64,000 nucleotides of DNA from the NCBI GenBank assembly GCA_942491575.1, contig CALOBT010000025.1, positions 1,426,001 through 1,490,000 of the forward strand, given 5' to 3'. The stretch comes from CAZHNW01 sp942491575 (GTDB lineage Bacteria > Spirochaetota > UBA4802 > UBA5550). Shown piece by piece: positions 1 through 6,938 of this stretch. The notes below the pieces were generated by a model that was not told the DNA's origin, ran no database searches, and was given only the letters and a program-made list of their open reading frames with translations. Numbering within the stretch: the stretch's first letter is position 1; every line of letters starts with the position of its first letter. Position numbers and translations under genes: made by a program.

Positions 1-216
1 CGGGTGCCGGATGACACCGAGGGAAAAAAAATGTCCCGTCGCAAGCACTTCAAGTTCCGCTCCGTAACAGGCAATCTTTACATATGGATTTCCATTGATA
101 CTGAGGGTAAAGGCATACTCGGCGCTGACGGGAAGGCTAATACTCTCCAGGGCACCATTCCGGTAACGGTGTCCCGACATATTTATTTCAACTGGAAGAG
201 TTTTTCCTATAATCAT
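1..216 (-). CDS. fdhD: FdhD-like sulfur carrier protein, N-terminal part (runs off the window)
   Basis: An open frame on the minus strand starts at ATG 216-214. It overlaps the iscU stop codon by an ATGA junction and stays open to the window edge (72 residues visible). The visible part contains a segment like 'NGNPYVKIACYG' followed by 'ELEVLATGHFFSLGVI', which matches the FdhD N-terminal pattern (NG, then P-x-D/E-L-E, then G-F-x-x-S-E-G-I-I). FdhD proteins transfer sulfur from a cysteine desulfurase to the molybdenum cofactor of formate dehydrogenase. The catalytic Cys region lies outside the window, so the assignment rests on the N-terminus only. Tight coupling behind iscU and an mnmA homologue supports a sulfur-trafficking role. 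Confidence 0.6.
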   Translation of the reverse strand, partial: MIIGKTLPVEINMSGHRYRNGALESISLPVSAEYAFTLSINGNPYVKIACYGAELEVLATGHFFSLGVIRHP

Positions 217-581
217 TCTTCTTCCCCCACGGCCTTCTTCAGGGCTTCAGGGGCAAGTACGGAGCAGCCGATCTTCGATTCGGGAAGTCCCCCAAGTGCA
301 TCGGCGATATCATGGGCAGTAATGGTAAGGGCATCTTCGACTTTCTTCCCCCTTATCATCTCCGTATACATGGAAGAGGAGGCAATGGCGGCGCCACAGC
401 CGAAGGCCTTAAAGCGGACATCGGTAATGATACCGTCTTCGATTTTGAGAGTAAGATGTATCATATCACCGCAGGCGGGATTCATGGTCCGCCCCTGGGC
501 ATCAGGGGATTCTACCACACCAACATTGCGGGGATTTTTAAAATGTTCCATTACGGTATCGTTGTAGCTCAGCACTGTCAT
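213..581 (-). CDS. iscU: IscU/NifU-type Fe-S cluster assembly scaffold
   Basis: This 122-residue protein has the full IscU fold signature. Three cluster-ligand cysteines sit at residues 37 (NPACGD, including the conserved Asp39), 62 (GCG) and 106 (GCSVLA), almost exactly where E. coli IscU has them. The N-terminal 'HFKNPRNVG' is also typical. IscU receives persulfide sulfur from a cysteine desulfurase and builds [2Fe-2S] clusters for apoproteins. The gene overlaps the 3' end of the mnmA-like gene by 44 bp and the next gene by 4 bp, so it is translationally coupled in the operon. No IscS desulfurase is visible in this operon within the window. The family call is secure; the physiological client is not shown. 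Confidence 0.93.
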   Translation of the reverse strand: MTVLSYNDTVMEHFKNPRNVGVVESPDAQGRTMNPACGDMIHLTLKIEDGIITDVRFKAFGCGAAIASSSMYTEMIRGKKVEDALTITAHDIADALGGLPESKIGCSVLAPEALKKAVGEEE

Positions 582-1659
582 TCACCACTTTATCTATAAT
601 TCCGCCGCCGAGGACTATATTCCCACGATAAAAAACGGCGGATTGTCCCGGACTGATTGCATGCAACGGTTTTTCAAAACTCGCAAGCAGGGATCCGTTC
701 CTGCCCGGTGTAATTAGTGCAGCCGTTTCCATGCCTGAAGAACGTATTTTCACCGTGCCGTCAATCGATCCTGTCAGCCTCTCCATGGCAATCAGGTTTG
801 CATCGGAAATAAGGGCTCCCCGGTGCAGTGTTTCCCCATAATTACCAACAACAACTGTATTGCTGGCGCTGTTCATGGAAACAACATAAAGGGGATCATG
901 ATTTTGTCCCCTGCCGCCGAGACCAAGACCGCGTCTCTGCCCCGGGGTATAGTTCCATACACCGCCATGGGTCCCGAGTCGGCTCCCCTCTCCGTCAACG
1001 ATCTCTCCACTGCACTCTTCATGGCGGAGGAGTTCCCGATAATCACCACTGTAAAAATCCTGGCTCTCCTTCTTTGCCAATGCGGAAAGACCGTAATCAA
1101 CGGCGATCTTCCTTACTTCATCCTTGGTCATTCCCCCGAGGGGGAAAAGGGTAATCGCCAGCTGCTCCTGTGAGAGTCGATACAGGAAATATGTTTGATC
1201 CTTCTTCGTATCCTTCGATCGTGTCAACAAAAATCTTCCGCTTAATGGGTCAAAATTACTGTCGGCGTAATGCCCCGTGGCAAAACGATCGAATTCTACT
1301 CCCTTCTGCCGCGCCATTTCAAGAAGTACGCCAAATTTCATCAGGTGATTGCACAGGACACAGGGATTGGGGGTCCTTGCGTTTTCATATTCCTGCCGAA
1401 AATTTTCAAGAATCAGCTGCTCATATTCCTCTGCGCAGTAAAAAACATGATATGGGATGCCGAAACGGTCACAGAAACTCCCTGCTTCACTGATATCCTC
1501 CGCTTCATCTGGGCCATAACAGGCATTTTTGCCGCCCCCCTTGTATTTTCCACTCCATATTGCCATGGTAATACCGATCACGTCATGGCCCTGCTCCTTT
1601 AAAAGCAAAGCCGCAACTGATGAATCGATACCGCCGGAAAGTCCGACTGCGATTCTCAT
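538..1659 (-). CDS. mnmA: MnmA/TrmU-family tRNA 2-thiouridylase homologue lacking the second catalytic Cys
   Basis: This is a 373-residue PP-loop ATPase of the MnmA family, which makes s2U34 in tRNA. The ATP loop 'GLSGGIDSS' is at residues 6-14. The first catalytic cysteine is in 'NPCVLCN' (Cys103, with an extra Cys100 forming CxxC), followed by 'FATGHYA'. The C-terminal beta barrel carries 'PGQSAVFYRG' and 'VLGGGII'. In canonical MnmA the second, persulfide-bearing Cys lies in a SQxICF-type motif. Here the equivalent stretch reads 'KKESQDFYSGDY' (residues 196-207), with Tyr at the Cys position and a short deletion. It may therefore use a CxxC/Fe-S mechanism, another sulfur donor, or a different substrate. 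It sits directly upstream of iscU and behind metY. Confidence 0.85.
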   Translation of the reverse strand: MRIAVGLSGGIDSSVAALLLKEQGHDVIGITMAIWSGKYKGGGKNACYGPDEAEDISEAGSFCDRFGIPYHVFYCAEEYEQLILENFRQEYENARTPNPCVLCNHLMKFGVLLEMARQKGVEFDRFATGHYADSNFDPLSGRFLLTRSKDTKKDQTYFLYRLSQEQLAITLFPLGGMTKDEVRKIAVDYGLSALAKKESQDFYSGDYRELLRHEECSGEIVDGEGSRLGTHGGVWNYTPGQRRGLGLGGRGQNHDPLYVVSMNSASNTVVVGNYGETLHRGALISDANLIAMERLTGSIDGTVKIRSSGMETAALITPGRNGSLLASFEKPLHAISPGQSAVFYRGNIVLGGGIIDKVVNDSAELQRYRNGTF

Positions 1660-1675
1660 TTTTTTCTACTCCATT

Positions 1676-2959
1676 TTAGCCGAGGGCCTTTTTCAGGGCT
1701 CCGATGATATCATCAATATGTTCCAGGCCGATGGAAAGGCGAATCAGTCCCGGATCAAGTCCCGCCGCCTCCTGCTGATCCTCATCCAGCTGTGAATGAG
1801 ATGTGCTGGATGGATGCAGTATCAGGCTTTTGGCATCACCGACATTTGCCAGGTGAGAGAAGAGTTCAATACTGTCAATAAGTTTCACTCCAGCTTCGTG
1901 GCCACCCTTGATACCGAATACAACCATGCCGCCGAATCCGCGCCTCAGGTATTTTTTCGCAATTTCATGCCCCGGGTCTTCCGGAAGTCCCGGATAGCGA
2001 ACCCAGTCGACCTTCGGGTGGCCCCGGAGAAATTCCGCTACTGCCTGCGCATTCTCACTGTGACGCTCTATACGGAGGGGAAGTGTTTCGATCCCCTGGA
2101 GGAACATCCATGCATTGTCAGGAGAAATACAGGCCCCGAGATTTCTCAGGGGGATCAGTCTCAGCCTCATAATGAATGCAAGGTGATTGGCATCTCCCAG
2201 GTCATGGGCAAATCTGAGGCCTCCGTAGCCGGAATCCGGTTCATTATAAAGGGCAAATTTTTTATCGCTCCAGTCAAACTTCCCCGCATCAACAACAACA
2301 CCGCCGATTGCGGTACCGTGGCCTCCCATCCACTTGGTGAGGGAGTGTACCACGATGTCAGCCCCATGCTCAATGGGATTAAAAAGTGCCGGTGTGGCAA
2401 AGGTGTTATCAACCACCAGGGGCAGCTTATGCTTTTTCGCAACGGCTGCAATCTTTTCAAAGTCAGGAACCCCCAGTGAGGGATTACCGATTGTCTCCAG
2501 AAAAATCACACGTGTCTTATCCGTAATGGCTTCCTCAAAGGCCTCAGGCCGGTCATGGCTGACAAATTTAGCCGTAATCCCAAACTGCGGAAGTATTGCA
2601 TCAAACATGGTGTAGGTGCCGCCATAGAGATTTGATGCAGCCACGATTTCATCACCCTGACGGCAGATGTTGATGATGGTGTTATAGATTGCAGAAGTCC
2701 CGGAAGCAAGACAGAGAGCCGCGGCGCCCTTCTCCAGGAGGGCAACACGCTGTTCCAGTACATCCTGCGTAGGATTCATTATCCTGCTGTAAATATTTCC
2801 AGGTTCCTTCAGCGCAAAGAGATCAGCACCATGGGCGGCATCCCTGAAGACGAAGGAACTGGTCCTGTATACGGGAACTCCGCGAGAACCCGTGGTGGGC
2901 TCTACTTCCTGTCCACCGTGAAGGGCAAGAGTTTCAAATTTATATTTTTTATCAGTCAT
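1676..2959 (-). CDS. metY: O-acetylhomoserine sulfhydrylase (PLP-dependent)
   Basis: A 427-residue Cys/Met metabolism PLP enzyme. The N-terminus 'TLALHGGQEVEPTTGSR' and 'VPVYRTSSFVF', the motif 'ASGTSAI', and the PLP lysine in 'VHSLTKWMGGHG' are characteristic of MetY. Its length of about 430 and the C-terminal 'LIRLSIGLEHIDDII' also fit. The enzyme condenses O-acetylhomoserine with sulfide to give homocysteine. It lies 22 bp downstream of cysK and 16 bp upstream of the mnmA-like gene, so it should be co-transcribed under the Rrf2-controlled promoter. A role in O-acetylserine use cannot be excluded. Confidence 0.93.
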   Translation of the reverse strand: MTDKKYKFETLALHGGQEVEPTTGSRGVPVYRTSSFVFRDAAHGADLFALKEPGNIYSRIMNPTQDVLEQRVALLEKGAAALCLASGTSAIYNTIINICRQGDEIVAASNLYGGTYTMFDAILPQFGITAKFVSHDRPEAFEEAITDKTRVIFLETIGNPSLGVPDFEKIAAVAKKHKLPLVVDNTFATPALFNPIEHGADIVVHSLTKWMGGHGTAIGGVVVDAGKFDWSDKKFALYNEPDSGYGGLRFAHDLGDANHLAFIMRLRLIPLRNLGACISPDNAWMFLQGIETLPLRIERHSENAQAVAEFLRGHPKVDWVRYPGLPEDPGHEIAKKYLRRGFGGMVVFGIKGGHEAGVKLIDSIELFSHLANVGDAKSLILHPSSTSHSQLDEDQQEAAGLDPGLIRLSIGLEHIDDIIGALKKALG

Positions 2960-2981
2960 TAGTTTTTCCTGTGATTAATTT

Positions 2982-3902
2982 TTATTTTTCCTGAAAAAGC
3001 CAGGTGCTCAGGTACCGCTCTCCCGAATCGGGAAGAAGTACCACAATAAGTTTTCCATTATTTTCTTCCCGCGAGGCCAGTTCAATGGCCGCCGCCATAG
3101 CCGCACCGGCGGATATCCCCGCCAGCAGTCCCTCCTCCCGGGCAAGCCTTCGTGCCATATCACCGGCAACTTCATCCTTTATGGTTATTATTTCATCAAC
3201 AACATCACGATTTAGAACATCCGGGACAAAACCTGCTCCGATACCCTGTATTTTATGGGGCCCTGATTCTCCACCGGAAAGTACAGGTGAGTTTTCAGGT
3301 TCAACCGCAACAATTTTCACCGATGGCTTCTTTTTTTTCAGCACCTCGCCTACTCCGGTAACAGTTCCCCCGGTGCCGACTCCGGAAACGAATATGTCAA
3401 CTTCACCGTCGGTATCCTTCCATATTTCTTCTGCGGTGGTTCGTCTGTGTACCTCGGGATTTGCCGGATTCTGAAACTGCTGCAGCATAACGGCACCACG
3501 GGATGAGACGATTACTTCCGCCTCATCGATGGCGCCCTTCATGCCCTTCGGTCCCTCTGTCAGGACCAGTTCCGCCCCAAGGGCCTTCAGCAGGGTACGG
3601 CGTTCCATGCTCATGGTCTCCGGCATGGTCAGGATCAGTTTATATCCCTTAACCGCGCAGACATAGGCGAGGCCAATACCGGTATTGCCGCTGGTTGGCT
3701 CCACGATGACGGAGCCTTCCTTCAAAACGCCCTCTTTTTCCGCCGCCTCAATCATGTTCAGGGCAATGCGGTCCTTTACACTGGAGAGGGGATTAAACAT
3801 CTCCAGCTTTGCGGCGATGCGGCCCCCACCGGGATTCAGCTTCGTGACTTCAACCAGTGGCGTGTTTCCGATAAGTTCAGTAATATTTCGATAAATATTC
3901 AT
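2982..3902 (-). CDS. cysK: Cysteine synthase (O-acetylserine sulfhydrylase)
   Basis: This 306-residue fold-type II PLP enzyme has the CysK signatures. The PLP lysine is in 'NPLSSVKDR' (Lys43), the substrate loop is 'PTSGNTGIG' near residue 70, and the phosphate-binding loop is 'GVGTGGT'. The product is L-cysteine from O-acetylserine and sulfide. It follows the Rrf2 gene by 11 bp on the minus strand and begins the biosynthetic part of the operon. With metY downstream, the operon covers both cysteine and homocysteine formation from sulfide. Confidence 0.95.
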   Translation of the reverse strand: MNIYRNITELIGNTPLVEVTKLNPGGGRIAAKLEMFNPLSSVKDRIALNMIEAAEKEGVLKEGSVIVEPTSGNTGIGLAYVCAVKGYKLILTMPETMSMERRTLLKALGAELVLTEGPKGMKGAIDEAEVIVSSRGAVMLQQFQNPANPEVHRRTTAEEIWKDTDGEVDIFVSGVGTGGTVTGVGEVLKKKKPSVKIVAVEPENSPVLSGGESGPHKIQGIGAGFVPDVLNRDVVDEIITIKDEVAGDMARRLAREEGLLAGISAGAAMAAAIELASREENNGKLIVVLLPDSGERYLSTWLFQEK

Positions 3903-3913
3903 CTTTCACCTCG

Positions 3914-4351
3914 CTATATATGATACATCAGGGGCCCATGCTCCTGACGGTACTCTTCAACAATTTCCTGAAGGGTTATGCCTTCCAGAAAGCCTGTAAT
4001 GTGATCCTCCAGGCGGGCCCAGACATTACGCGTAGGACACCCCTCCACGGTCTCACAGCTTTCAGGATTTCTGACGCAATCGACAATTGAAATCTTCCCC
4101 TCCGCAGCCTCAACTATTTCCTTGAGGGTAATCTCTTCAGCGGGACGGGCAAGCATGTACCCGCCGTGTGCCCCCCTTGCTGAAATTATCAGCCCCGCTC
4201 CACGGAGTGGTATTACCAGACGGCTCATATATTTTTCTGAAAGATTTTGTTTTTGCGCCGCATCCTTCAAAAATACAGGGTGTCCCGCCTCACGCATAGC
4301 CAGCTCAACCATGAGCCGGACAGAGTATCTGCTTTTTGTAGAAAGTTTCAT
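3914..4351 (-). CDS. Rrf2-family transcriptional regulator with IscR-like Cys triad
   Basis: Taken from the ATG at 4351, the protein starts MKLSTKSRYSVRL, the classic Rrf2 winged-helix start, and has 145 residues. I chose this start because AGAGGTG lies just before it, and a longer frame starting at 4375 would lie inside the operator. The helix-turn-helix covers 'LSEKYMSRLV' and 'GAHGGYMLARP'. Cys92, Cys99 and Cys105 reproduce the three Fe-S ligands of IscR (92/98/104), so it probably senses Fe-S or sulfur status. It heads the cysK-metY-mnmA-iscU-fdhD operon and very likely autoregulates it through the palindrome immediately upstream. CymR-type regulators of cysteine metabolism are an alternative comparison, but the three cysteines favour an IscR-like sensor. 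Confidence 0.88.
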   Translation of the reverse strand: MKLSTKSRYSVRLMVELAMREAGHPVFLKDAAQKQNLSEKYMSRLVIPLRGAGLIISARGAHGGYMLARPAEEITLKEIVEAAEGKISIVDCVRNPESCETVEGCPTRNVWARLEDHITGFLEGITLQEIVEEYRQEHGPLMYHI

Positions 4352-4360
4352 TTCACCTCT

Positions 4361-4394
4361 AATTACTACCAACATAGTAGACTTGGTAGTAATT
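4361..4394. promoter_or_regulatory. Perfect 12-bp inverted repeat, probable Rrf2 operator
   Basis: The arms AATTACTACCAA (4361-4372) and TTGGTAGTAATT (4383-4394) are perfectly complementary around a 10-bp spacer. The right arm covers the -10 element and inferred transcription start of the sulfur operon, and the left arm ends just before the Rrf2 ribosome binding site. This placement is what repression by the adjacent Rrf2 protein would need. The binding assignment is inference from position. Confidence 0.75.
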
Positions 4395-4419
4395 AAAATA
4401 AATCAACCCTTCCAGTCAA
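4392..4419 (-). promoter_or_regulatory. Sigma-70-type promoter of the sulfur operon
   Basis: Read on the minus strand, TTGACT (4419-4414) is followed after 16 bp by TTTAAT (4397-4392), which matches the -35/-10 consensus well. The expected start, near 4385, lies inside the palindromic operator. Confidence 0.65.
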
Positions 4420-4456
4420 GGTTTTTTCCGATTTTATTAAAAAAAATGTAAGAGGC

Positions 4457-4497
4457 TTGACAAATAGGGGACAAAATAGTTAGTTCACATAAACTAA
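4457..4497 (+). promoter_or_regulatory. Promoter with overlapping palindrome upstream of marR/CDF genes
   Basis: A consensus -35 TTGACA lies at 4457-4462. Seventeen bases later, where the -10 should be, the inverted repeat TTAGTT-cacata-AACTAA (4480-4497) occupies the position. MarR proteins often repress their own promoter by binding such a site, so this is probably the autoregulatory operator of the gene starting at 4521. Confidence 0.55.
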
Positions 4498-4520
4498 ATT
4501 CTGAATTATCATTCAATATT

Positions 4521-4940
4521 ATGAACCTGATAGAAGCAATAGACAATCTGACCAGAACCATTGAAGCAGCCCAGATGGATGCAATCGCCTCCACACCCCT
4601 GGCAGAATTGACGGAACGCCAGCTCTTCCAGCTTGAAATGATTGGGCAATTAAAAAATCCGACAGCGGGAGAACTGGCAAAGGCCTTCAAGGTGAGCAAG
4701 CCCTCCGTAACCGCAATCATTGACCGGTTTACCAGTAAAGACCTTGTCAGGAGAGTCGCCGAAGACCAGGACCGCCGTACCATGCACATCCACCTCACTG
4801 AAAAAGGTGAATCCCTGGTTTCACTGCACAGTGACATACACCGGCAGATAGGCGAGAAGCTCACTGCATGTCTCTCTGATAATGAAGCATCGCAGCTTCA
4901 ACAACTGCTGAAAAAAATACTCTCGCAATCATTAGAATAG
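4521..4940 (+). CDS. MarR-family transcriptional regulator
   Basis: A 139-residue winged-helix protein. The HTH runs through 'PTAGELAKAFKVSKPSVTAIIDRF', and the wing has the diagnostic 'DQDRRTMHIHLTEKGE' (DxRxxxxxLTxxG). It lies 22 bp upstream of a cation diffusion facilitator in the same orientation and is divergent from the sulfur operon. The likely job is control of the metal exporter and of itself, through the palindrome at 4480-4497. The ligand is unknown. A metal-sensing AdcR/ZitR-like role is possible given the neighbour, but no clear His/Cys metal site is evident. Confidence 0.88.
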   Translation: MNLIEAIDNLTRTIEAAQMDAIASTPLAELTERQLFQLEMIGQLKNPTAGELAKAFKVSKPSVTAIIDRFTSKDLVRRVAEDQDRRTMHIHLTEKGESLVSLHSDIHRQIGEKLTACLSDNEASQLQQLLKKILSQSLE

Positions 4941-4962
4941 TACAATACCATATATTTTTCGG

Positions 4963-5880
4963 ATGGCACAATCTATGAACTTAACAACACAGCAACAGCA
5001 AACCCGTTACGGCTACCTGGAAGGCTGGCTTTCCACAGTGGCCAACATACTCCTCTTCGGACTGAAATACTGGGCGGGAATCGTCAGCGGTTCCGTTGCG
5101 ATTATTGCCGACGCATGGCACACCCTCTCTGACTCACTCACCAGCATCATCGTCCTTGTGGGGACAAAAATTTCCTCCCAGCCAGCGGACCGGGAACACC
5201 CCTTCGGCCACGGCCGGGCGGAACTTATCGGATCTGTCATAATCGCGGTACTCCTCTCCATGGTGGCCATCGGTTTTGTCACCGAATCGATTGAAAAACT
5301 CCGCAGCCATACACCGGCGCACTACGGCATGGTGGCAATTGTGGTAACAATAATTTCTATTATTGCGAAGGAAGTTATGGCCCAGCTGGCATTACGATGG
5401 GGCCGCATTAGCGGAATGAAATCCCTTATGGCAGACGGATGGCACCACCGCTCCGATGCCATTTCATCGGTCATAATCCTCGCAGGTATATTTGCAGGAA
5501 GTTACTTCTGGTGGATTGATGCGGTCCTTGGACTGGTTGTCTCCGGAGTTCTCTTTTATGCAGCATACGGGATCCTGAAGGATTCAGTCAGTTCACTCAT
5601 CGGTGAAGAGGCGGAAGAGGAACTGCAGCAGCAGCTAAAGGAAGTTGCCGCCCGCATTTATCCCGAAGAGCTGCACCTGCACCATGTTCATGTCCACTGC
5701 TACGGCCGCCACAGGGAACTGACCTTTCACATCAGGCTCCCGGACGGACTCACTCTGAACCAGGCCCATGAAGTCACCTCAATGCTTGAGGATGGCATCC
5801 GAAATGAGCTTCAGATGGAATCAACAATACATGCGGAGCCGCTGTCGTATCATCCTGAAATGCAGGAAATTGACTTGTAA
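4963..5880 (+). CDS. Cation diffusion facilitator (CDF) family metal exporter
   Basis: This 305-residue inner-membrane protein is predicted to have six transmembrane helices and a cytoplasmic C-terminal domain. Two membrane metal-site motifs of HxxxD form are visible, in 'DAWHTLSD' and 'DGWHHRSDA', together with the conserved 'HPFGHGRAE' loop. HxxxD/HxxxD is the arrangement of zinc-selective members, so Zn2+/H+ antiport is the best guess. The C-terminal domain is His-rich ('LHLHHVHVHCYGRH'). It forms a two-gene unit with the MarR regulator. The start at 4963 has only a weak Shine-Dalgarno; ATG 4975 is the alternative. Confidence 0.9.
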   Translation: MAQSMNLTTQQQQTRYGYLEGWLSTVANILLFGLKYWAGIVSGSVAIIADAWHTLSDSLTSIIVLVGTKISSQPADREHPFGHGRAELIGSVIIAVLLSMVAIGFVTESIEKLRSHTPAHYGMVAIVVTIISIIAKEVMAQLALRWGRISGMKSLMADGWHHRSDAISSVIILAGIFAGSYFWWIDAVLGLVVSGVLFYAAYGILKDSVSSLIGEEAEEELQQQLKEVAARIYPEELHLHHVHVHCYGRHRELTFHIRLPDGLTLNQAHEVTSMLEDGIRNELQMESTIHAEPLSYHPEMQEIDL

Positions 5881-6018
5881 AACCCGGAGGGGCGGGGGAG
5901 ATGACAGCTATGATTTCATTCTGGTCACGGCTCGAAGTGAGCAGGTGGAAAGGCACTCCCTTTTCAGGTAGACATCTGCATTCGGCATAGACGCCCAAAC
6001 CGGGTAAAAATAAAAAAA

Positions 6019-6615
6019 TCATATATTTTTAGATAACCTGTAAAAATAATAATTCTTCACTTTAGTCTGAAAAGACATACCGTCTCCCTCTATAGAATAT
6101 CCCTCACGCTGGTATAATTCTATTGCCCGGGTATTATTCGTTTCAGCAGCCAGCATAATATTGGTCAGCCCCAATTCTTTTCCATAATTATCCAGATGAG
6201 CCAGGAGGGCTCTTCCTACGCCCCTGCTGCGAAAGGATGGATACACGGCAATGCCATGAAGATAGAGTTCACTTTCTTTGGGACTGAAAAATGGAAAGGT
6301 ATCCGATCTCAGCAATACCCCCAAATGAGACAGCAGGCTGAGACTTAAATATCGCAAAAAGAGAATTGTATTTTTCATATTACCTTCTTTCTTCTGAGCA
6401 CCGCTGTATATCATCATCATACCTGCGGTTTTGCCGTCAGCTTCGGCGATAAAGCAGTTTTTGTAATTCATAAATCCGCCGCTGTGCTTGAAGATATTCC
6501 TGTGTAATTTTTCTCCTCCTCCCCCCATGGAATCTTCGATAAATCCATGGGCGGCTTCGATCAGGAGTTCTGCCACTTCCGGGGCGTCTTCGGGAACCGC
6601 TTTTCTTATTATCAT
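6019..6615 (-). CDS. GNAT-family N-acetyltransferase
   Basis: A 198-residue GNAT protein. The acetyl-CoA binding motif A is 'VYPSFRSRGVGRALL' and the C-terminal strand/helix 'AETNNTRAIELYQREGYSIEG' is standard for the fold. The central region (about residues 80-110) carries a hydrophobic stretch longer than usual. A GAGGTG Shine-Dalgarno precedes the ATG. Substrate unknown. It stands alone, convergent with the CDF gene. The 138-bp gap between them holds a GC-rich tract with ACCCGG/CCGGGT ends but no clear terminator. Confidence 0.85.
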   Translation of the reverse strand: MIIRKAVPEDAPEVAELLIEAAHGFIEDSMGGGGEKLHRNIFKHSGGFMNYKNCFIAEADGKTAGMMMIYSGAQKKEGNMKNTILFLRYLSLSLLSHLGVLLRSDTFPFFSPKESELYLHGIAVYPSFRSRGVGRALLAHLDNYGKELGLTNIMLAAETNNTRAIELYQREGYSIEGDGMSFQTKVKNYYFYRLSKNI

Positions 6616-6938
6616 GGGGACACCTCACAGATTAAATTTATTGCCAAATTTTAACCATTTAATGGCAGCAGTCAAACCAAAAATGAGTGACAGCTCAGTT
6701 TAATTGGTTTTTACAGGTAATGTTAGTTTATAAAAAAATTGTGGAACTTTTATATAACGCAGCATTGACAAACAGACAGCAGTTGAAAAACCAAATTGAG
6801 CGATTTCTCAAAATTTCTTATCCACCTCCCTGTCATTAAGATTCAAAATTGAAACAGTATGGGCGCATGCAGGTACGATCTTCGGACTCTGGATGCAATT
6901 GGTGAGGTTGTTATGATATGGGCGGCTTCATATAAGTC
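6616..6938. other. Intergenic region, nothing recognised
   Basis: A mostly AT-rich stretch between the start of the GNAT gene and the end of the hybrid kinase, both on the minus strand. I see no open frame with coding character, RNA gene or strong terminator. It should contain the GNAT promoter. Confidence 0.5.

Noticed and set aside
5774..6022. 82-codon minus-strand frame covering the gap after the CDF gene
   Set aside because: It overlaps the end of the CDF gene, has no ribosome site and no family resemblance; the GC-rich gap itself matched no riboswitch that I could recognise.
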